This document shows, piece by piece, positions 59,657-64,000 of a stretch of 64,000 bases of DNA (its first letter is position 1; each line of letters starts with the position of its first letter). This DNA is from Vibrio sp. S9_S30 (lineage in GTDB: Bacteria; Pseudomonadota; Gammaproteobacteria; Enterobacterales; Vibrionaceae), in assembly GCF_014694455.1 (NCBI RefSeq), contig NZ_JAAUWT010000012.1, positions 1-64,000 on the forward strand. The letters are read 5' to 3'. The position numbers and the translations under genes were made by a program. The notes beneath the pieces are model-generated. The model was not told where the DNA came from. It worked only from the letters and a program-made list of their open reading frames with translations, and searched no databases.

Positions 59657-60877
59657 ATGGCTGGTGTATTAGGAATGATTCTTGCGGGTGGGGAAGGTTC
59701 TAGGCTAAGACCCCTCACAGGATCACGCAGTAAACCCTCGGTGCCTTTTGGAGGAAGCTATCGTCTGATTGACTTCGCTCTGAATAACTTTGTAAACGCT
59801 GATTTAATGAGAATTTATGTTCTCACGCAGTTTAAATCGCAATCCCTTTATTTGCATATGAAAAAAGGTTGGAATTTGTCCGGTATTACTGACAGATTCA
59901 TTGACCCTATTCCAGCGCAAATGCGCGATGGTAAACGTTGGTATGAAGGTACGGCAGATGCTATCTACCAAAACATTCGCTTTATCGAGCTTGCGCAACC
60001 TGATCAAGTTTGTATTTTTGGTTCTGACCACATCTACAAAATGGATATCAGGCAAATGCTTGATTTTCATAAGAGAATGGAAGCTAAGCTCACGGTGTCA
60101 GCGCTTCGAATGCCACTTAAAGAGGCTTCGCAATTCGGTGTGATTGAAGTCGATAAAAATGGAAAAATGATTGGTTTTGAAGAAAAACCCGAAAACCCGA
60201 AATCGATTCCAGGCAATCCTGATGAAGCATTGGTGTCAATGGGGAATTACATTTTTGAAGCAGACGCATTGTGTAAAGAGTTACGTGACGATGCAGACAG
60301 CGAAACCTCGAGCCATGACTTTGGTAAAGACATTATTCCAAAGATGTTTCCGTCCGGTGAGGTGTATGTATATGACTTCTCCACCAACAAAATCAATGGT
60401 GAGAAGGGGTCTACTTACTGGAGAGATGTCGGCACAATAGATTCTTACTGGTCAGCACACATGGATTTACTTGATAAAGATCCTGAGTTTTCTCTTTATA
60501 ACCGAAGCTGGCCACTGCATACCTATTATCCACCTTTACCGCCAGCGACATTTGTTGATACCAATGATGATTGCCGTGTGCGCGTCAATGACAGCCTAGT
60601 GTCTGGTGGCAGTTATATTCAAGGTTCATCCATTCACAAATCAGTTCTAGGGTATCGCAGCAACATTGCGAGTGGTTCGATTATCAGTGAATCGATTCTT
60701 TTAGGTGATGTGAAAATTGGTGCAGGTTGTAAAATACGTCGAACCATTATTGATAAAGATGTTGAAATCGCTCCGGGGACCGTTATTGGTGAAGATCTAG
60801 AGCTCGATGCTCAACGCTTTCACGTTTCCCCTGAGGGTATAGTTGTCATCAAGAAAGGAATGAAAGTTGGGTTCTAA
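59657..60877 (+). CDS. glgC: glucose-1-phosphate adenylyltransferase
   Basis: Makes ADP-glucose from glucose-1-phosphate and ATP for glycogen synthesis, allosterically controlled. 406 residues. Catalytic N-terminal domain with MILAGGEGSRLRPLTGSRSKPSVPFGG, IFGSDHIYKMD and EEKPENPKS; a left-handed beta-helix C-terminal domain with hexapeptide repeats (about 290-400). GGAG precedes the ATG. Its stop is one base before the start of glgA, so they form an operon. Confidence 0.97.
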   Translation: MAGVLGMILAGGEGSRLRPLTGSRSKPSVPFGGSYRLIDFALNNFVNADLMRIYVLTQFKSQSLYLHMKKGWNLSGITDRFIDPIPAQMRDGKRWYEGTADAIYQNIRFIELAQPDQVCIFGSDHIYKMDIRQMLDFHKRMEAKLTVSALRMPLKEASQFGVIEVDKNGKMIGFEEKPENPKSIPGNPDEALVSMGNYIFEADALCKELRDDADSETSSHDFGKDIIPKMFPSGEVYVYDFSTNKINGEKGSTYWRDVGTIDSYWSAHMDLLDKDPEFSLYNRSWPLHTYYPPLPPATFVDTNDDCRVRVNDSLVSGGSYIQGSSIHKSVLGYRSNIASGSIISESILLGDVKIGAGCKIRRTIIDKDVEIAPGTVIGEDLELDAQRFHVSPEGIVVIKKGMKVGF

Positions 60878-60878
60878 T

Positions 60879-62330
60879 ATGGATCGCATGAATATCTGGT
60901 TTACGGTTTCTGAAGCCGAAGGCTTGGTTAAAAGTGGTGGCTTGGCCGATGTTGCAAAAGCGCTACCTAAAGCACTTCAAGTTTTAGGGCATGACGTGTC
61001 AATCGTTATTCCAGGTTATCGAACCATGCCTGGATTAGAAGGAGCCGAAATCATACTTAACACAGAGTTAGATTTTTGGCCCCATATTCGCTATCAAGTA
61101 AAGAAATTGTCGCTAGACGGTGTGCCTGTCTATGCCGTTGAATGCCACAAGTATTTTGATCGTAGTGAATTGTATGCCGAGTCTAATCAAGCGTATCCAG
61201 ATAATGGAGAGCGTTTCGGTTTTTTTGCGTCTGCTTGTCTCGATATTCTTCCCAAACTTGGGATTAAGCCTGACATAATTCATGCCAATGACTGGCACAC
61301 AGGCTTGATTCCGTTTTTGTTAAAAACGCGGTATGAACATGATGAACGTTATCGTTCGATTAGAAGCGTTCTAACCGTGCACAATGCGATGTTTAAAGGA
61401 ATCTACACCTACCATGACTTGGAGATTATTCCAGAATTGAACTTGTCTGGTTTAGAGCAGCTGCAATACGGTCAAGATTGCATCAGTATGCTTCGTGCAG
61501 GAGTGGCTTATGCAGACAAAGTCAATGCGGTAAGCCCTAACTATGCCGCTGAGTTAATGACCGCATTGGGCTCTCATGGAATGGTGGATGACTTTGTCCA
61601 CCGTAGCACAGATCTTTATGGCATTCTCAATGGGTGTGATTACAGCGAATGGGATCCGAAGTCGGACAAGTATCTTGATCATCATTATGAGGCGGAAGCC
61701 GCTAGCATGGTGAAAGGTAAACAACTTAATAAATGTCAGTTACAGGGAGAGGTTGGGTTACCTTGCAAAGAGTTACCTGTCTTTGGGATGGTGTGTCGGC
61801 TAACGCACCAAAAGGGATTCCACTACCTTCTGCCAATCATAGAGAAGTTTTTGCGAAATGATGTTCAACTGGTCATCGTTGGTACCGGTGAACCTCAAGT
61901 GGCTGCGAAACTCCATGAAGTCGCTAACCGATACTCAAATAAATTTGTGTTTATTGAAGCGTATAACAACCGCTTGGCACATTTGGTTGAAGCTGGGTCG
62001 GACTTTTTCCTTATGCCTTCGGAGTTTGAGGCGTGTGGCTTAAATCAAATTTATAGTATGGCTTACGGTACGCTACCGATTGTTCGAGAAGTCGGCGGGC
62101 TAAAAGATACCGTTGTTGATTACGATACGGATGGAAAATTGGCGACAGGCTTAAGTTTTTTAGAACCTACACCAGAAGCATTGTTGATTGCTATGCAGCG
62201 AGCTTTGATTCTCTATCTGCAACAACCAGATGAGGTGCAGCGAATTCGTTTGAACGCAATGCACACGGAATTCAGCTGGGAAGCATCGGCTAACGAGTAC
62301 ATCAATATGTATCACGCAGCACTTCTGTAA
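60879..62330 (+). CDS. glgA: glycogen synthase (ADP-glucose)
   Basis: GT5 enzyme extending alpha-1,4-glucan with ADP-glucose. 483 residues. N-terminal KSGGLADVAKALPKAL (ADP-glucose binding), HANDWHTGLIPFLLK, and the C-terminal MPSEFEACGLNQIYSMAYGTLPIVREVGGLKDTV. ATG at 60879 or 60888 is possible; the first is one base after the glgC stop, suggesting coupling. It differs from classical E. coli GlgA by an N-terminal MDRMNIWF start. Confidence 0.96.
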   Translation: MDRMNIWFTVSEAEGLVKSGGLADVAKALPKALQVLGHDVSIVIPGYRTMPGLEGAEIILNTELDFWPHIRYQVKKLSLDGVPVYAVECHKYFDRSELYAESNQAYPDNGERFGFFASACLDILPKLGIKPDIIHANDWHTGLIPFLLKTRYEHDERYRSIRSVLTVHNAMFKGIYTYHDLEIIPELNLSGLEQLQYGQDCISMLRAGVAYADKVNAVSPNYAAELMTALGSHGMVDDFVHRSTDLYGILNGCDYSEWDPKSDKYLDHHYEAEAASMVKGKQLNKCQLQGEVGLPCKELPVFGMVCRLTHQKGFHYLLPIIEKFLRNDVQLVIVGTGEPQVAAKLHEVANRYSNKFVFIEAYNNRLAHLVEAGSDFFLMPSEFEACGLNQIYSMAYGTLPIVREVGGLKDTVVDYDTDGKLATGLSFLEPTPEALLIAMQRALILYLQQPDEVQRIRLNAMHTEFSWEASANEYINMYHAALL

Positions 62331-62388
62331 AGCGAGATGGCATTAAAGGCTACCTGTTAAAGTCGTAGGTTGAATCCTTGAAGACGAT

Positions 62389-62418
62389 AGCCTCTCAATG
62401 AAAATTGGGGGGCTTTTC
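62389..62418 (+). terminator. intrinsic terminator of glgC-glgA
   Basis: AGCCTCTCAAT pairs with ATTGGGGGGCT around a GAAA tetraloop (62389-62414), using G-T pairs, followed by TTTCTA. Confidence 0.8.
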
Positions 62419-62510
62419 TATGGTAGGAGGAGCTCGGTCACCCAATTTACTCATATTGTGGTAAGCTTTTAGCTAATAGAACTAGAAAGATTCCTAATAT
62501 TTATTAAGCG

Positions 62511-63311
62511 ATGTCGAACCCTTTGTTATTTCACAAGATTTATAGTCATCCCACCAGTAGTGAGTGGGTGGTCTTTGTTCATGGTGCTGGTGGAAGCTCT
62601 TCGATTTGGTTTAAGCAAATCAAAGCCTACAAACAGCATTTTAACTTATTGCTCATTGATCTAAGAGGTCATGGGCGATCGAACAATGTTATTCAAGAGC
62701 TCCTTAAGAAGAAGGGCTATACATTTAAAGATATCTGCCAAGATATCTTGCAAGTATTGGATCACTTGAAAATTCAGTCTGCACACTTTGTTGGCATGTC
62801 TTTAGGAACCATCATTGTACGAAATCTTGCAGAGATAGCGTCAGATAGGGTAACGACAATGGTGTTAGGTGGGGCGGTAACGCGATTTGATATTCGTTCA
62901 CAAGTGTTGGTTAAAGTTGGGGATTGGAGCAAACACGTCATTCCTTACATGTGGTTATACAGCTTGTTTGCCTACATAGTGATGCCACAGAAGAACCAAA
63001 AAGAATCCCGACATTTATTCGTTAGGGAAGCTAAAAAACTGTGTCAAAAAGAATTCAAACGTTGGTACACGTTGGCAGCGGATGTTAACCCTTTGATGAA
63101 ATATTTTCGTGAAAAAGAAATTCCGATCCCAACGCTATATTTGATGGGTGACAGAGATTACATGTTTCTCCGGCCAGTTAAAGAAATGGTGAGAATACAT
63201 AAGCGAAGTGCATTGATTGAAATCCCAGATTGTGGTCATGTGTGTAACGTAGAAAAGCCGGACATTTTTAACGAGAAATCCATAGGGTTTATTCGTCAAC
63301 ATGCTCGTTGA
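62511..63311 (+). CDS. alpha/beta-fold hydrolase
   Basis: 266 residues. Oxyanion motif VFVHGAGGSSSIWF, nucleophile elbow GMSLGT (Ser), acid in LMGDRDYMF, and His in PDCGHVCNVEKP, all in the usual order. Substrate unknown; an esterase or thioesterase-like activity is plausible. The ribosome-binding site is weak. Its 3' end overlaps the convergent DUF2007 gene by 23 bases. Confidence 0.88.
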   Translation: MSNPLLFHKIYSHPTSSEWVVFVHGAGGSSSIWFKQIKAYKQHFNLLLIDLRGHGRSNNVIQELLKKKGYTFKDICQDILQVLDHLKIQSAHFVGMSLGTIIVRNLAEIASDRVTTMVLGGAVTRFDIRSQVLVKVGDWSKHVIPYMWLYSLFAYIVMPQKNQKESRHLFVREAKKLCQKEFKRWYTLAADVNPLMKYFREKEIPIPTLYLMGDRDYMFLRPVKEMVRIHKRSALIEIPDCGHVCNVEKPDIFNEKSIGFIRQHAR

Positions 63312-63618
63312 GGTGATATCCACAATTCCAACATGCCCCAAATTGAGCTTCTATCCATTCGTCGCATTCCGGACAACACCAGTTCGGTTTGGTCGGGTTA
63401 GCGGCTTGATTTGTATATGAGTCTACAATCTTCTTGGCTCTGTCGAACTGAAATTCGTTGTTTAACCAAATATAAGGTTCGGTATCTGAACCAAATGGAA
63501 GCTCACCTTGTAAGCCAAACAGCCCTTCCCCCCGAACTTCAACATCGATTCCCTGTGCTTTTAGCAATTCACATACTATATGAGCTTCTGTAGGGAGCGC
63601 AGTAGAGTACAACTTCAT
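63289..63618 (-). CDS. DUF2007 protein with C-terminal zinc ribbon
   Basis: 109 residues. An N-terminal DUF2007 domain (MKLYSTALPTEAHIVCELLKAQGIDVEVRGEGLFG) joins a C-terminal zinc ribbon CPECDEWIEAQFGACWNCG. DUF2007 is a ferredoxin-like fold suggested as a signal-transducing module. The ATG at 63616-63618 gives the normal start; an upstream frame adds 20 residues without a signal. Confidence 0.88.
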   Translation of the reverse strand: MKLYSTALPTEAHIVCELLKAQGIDVEVRGEGLFGLQGELPFGSDTEPYIWLNNEFQFDRAKKIVDSYTNQAANPTKPNWCCPECDEWIEAQFGACWNCGYHLNEHVDE

Positions 63619-63708
63619 AGCTCGTCCAATAGATGATGGATTTTTAATTATGACAGTAAGTAATCCATAATGATCCATGTGGAATAGATAACTGTGAATT
63701 TCAGCAAT

Positions 63709-63737
63709 AAAAAAGCCTCCAAAGGAGGCTTTTTTTT
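63709..63737. terminator. terminator between DUF2007 and TfoX-family genes
   Basis: AGCCTCC/GGAGGCT stem with an AAA loop (63714-63730), A-run on one side and T-run on the other. It follows the TfoX-family gene at the right edge, both being on the minus strand. Confidence 0.85.
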
Positions 63738-63752
63738 AGCATGTAGGTTTAA

Positions 63753-64000
63753 CTAACTTAAGTGTTTCATTAACTCATCACGTCTATCCTGAGGGATAAC
63801 GGACCAGTGAGTGCCATTAATTGCACCCTCTAGAGCCCATAATAGCTCTAAGCCAACATCGCTGGAATGAGTCTGCTTGATGGCTTTAAAGGCTTCTACA
63901 GAACCGAAGTTTTGCAACTCCTGAACGGAAGAAATCCCCGCTTTTTTGAGCATTCTTTCTGTACCCAAACGTAAATTCGGCAAATCTTTCAAACGCGTTG
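63753..64000 (-). CDS. tfoY: TfoX/TfoY C-terminal domain protein (partial)
   Basis: The reading frame is open to the window edge, so the N-terminal part lies outside. The visible 80 or so residues form the TfoX C-terminal domain ([20 protein letters not shown], then [18 protein letters not shown]). TfoX/TfoY regulate natural competence, and TfoY also type VI secretion and motility, in vibrios. Nearness to glgC-glgA fits tfoY of V. cholerae (recalled gene order), so the symbol is tentative. A riboswitch known before tfoY would lie outside the window. Confidence 0.8.
   Translation of the reverse strand, partial: TRLKDLPNLRLGTERMLKKAGISSVQELQNFGSVEAFKAIKQTHSSDVGLELLWALEGAINGTHWSVIPQDRRDELMKHLS

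Noticed and set aside
59320..59718. 132-codon minus-strand ORF overlapping the glgC start
   Set aside because: Its 3' half lies antisense to glgC and its composition is not protein-like.

Overview
The window is a chromosomal stretch of a Vibrionaceae bacterium, most likely a marine Vibrio. The evidence is the gene content and order: a periplasmic broad-specificity racemase of the BsrV type, a monomeric NADP isocitrate dehydrogenase facing rluE, the mnmA-hflD-purB, cspD/clpS-clpA, infA/bpt-aat, aroA/yciN/topA and glgC-glgA blocks, and a TfoX/TfoY-family gene at the right edge. No rRNA, tRNA, IS element, integrase or CRISPR array was recognised.

Left part (1-8.5 kb): mixed accessory genes. These are xthA, an orphan two-TM SLATT-like protein, an ArsR repressor facing an ArsP-type permease with two near-identical palindromic operators between them, a GNAT acetyltransferase, 3-hydroxybutyrate dehydrogenase, and small envelope or stress proteins (OsmC, lipocalin, a lipoprotein form of the YdjC/ChbG deacetylase family, DUF302).

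Middle part (8.5-34 kb): a large inositol/cyclitol catabolic island. One set consists of iolB-iolG, an RpiR-type regulator, and iolC(DUF2090 fusion)-iolA. A second set is the long leftward operon iolD - Gfo/Idh - PfkB kinase - second IolB - class II aldolase - Gfo/Idh, with a divergent operon (inosose dehydratase/isomerase-like gene, then a sugar-type ABC importer) and a LacI-type regulator. The two sets duplicate the IolB, IolC, aldolase and dehydrogenase steps but share one visible IolD, one IolE-like gene, one IolA and one transporter. I find two different short palindromes, each present three times in the expected promoter regions. One (TGAAAACATTTTCA) sits at the LacI-side promoters and the other (GRAA-N6-TTTC) at the RpiR-side promoters. 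A 2-oxoglutarate dioxygenase of the PhyH family, an EamA transporter, a stand-alone HD-GYP protein and a chemoreceptor border or interrupt the island and may belong to it.

Right part (34-64 kb): mostly conserved core genes with clear intrinsic terminators. They cover ribosomal oxygenase, glycosyltransferase, racemase, chemoreceptor, purine synthesis, tRNA thiolation, isocitrate dehydrogenase, N-end-rule proteolysis (ClpS, ClpA, Bpt, Aat), shikimate pathway, topoisomerase I and glycogen synthesis. About 0.94 kb between topA and glgC has no convincing gene, only a weak remnant.

A structural oddity runs through the window. Short 15-22 bp imperfect tandem repeats (2-3 copies) lie at or directly beside gene 3' ends, several overlapping the stop codon, and a few sit in leader regions.
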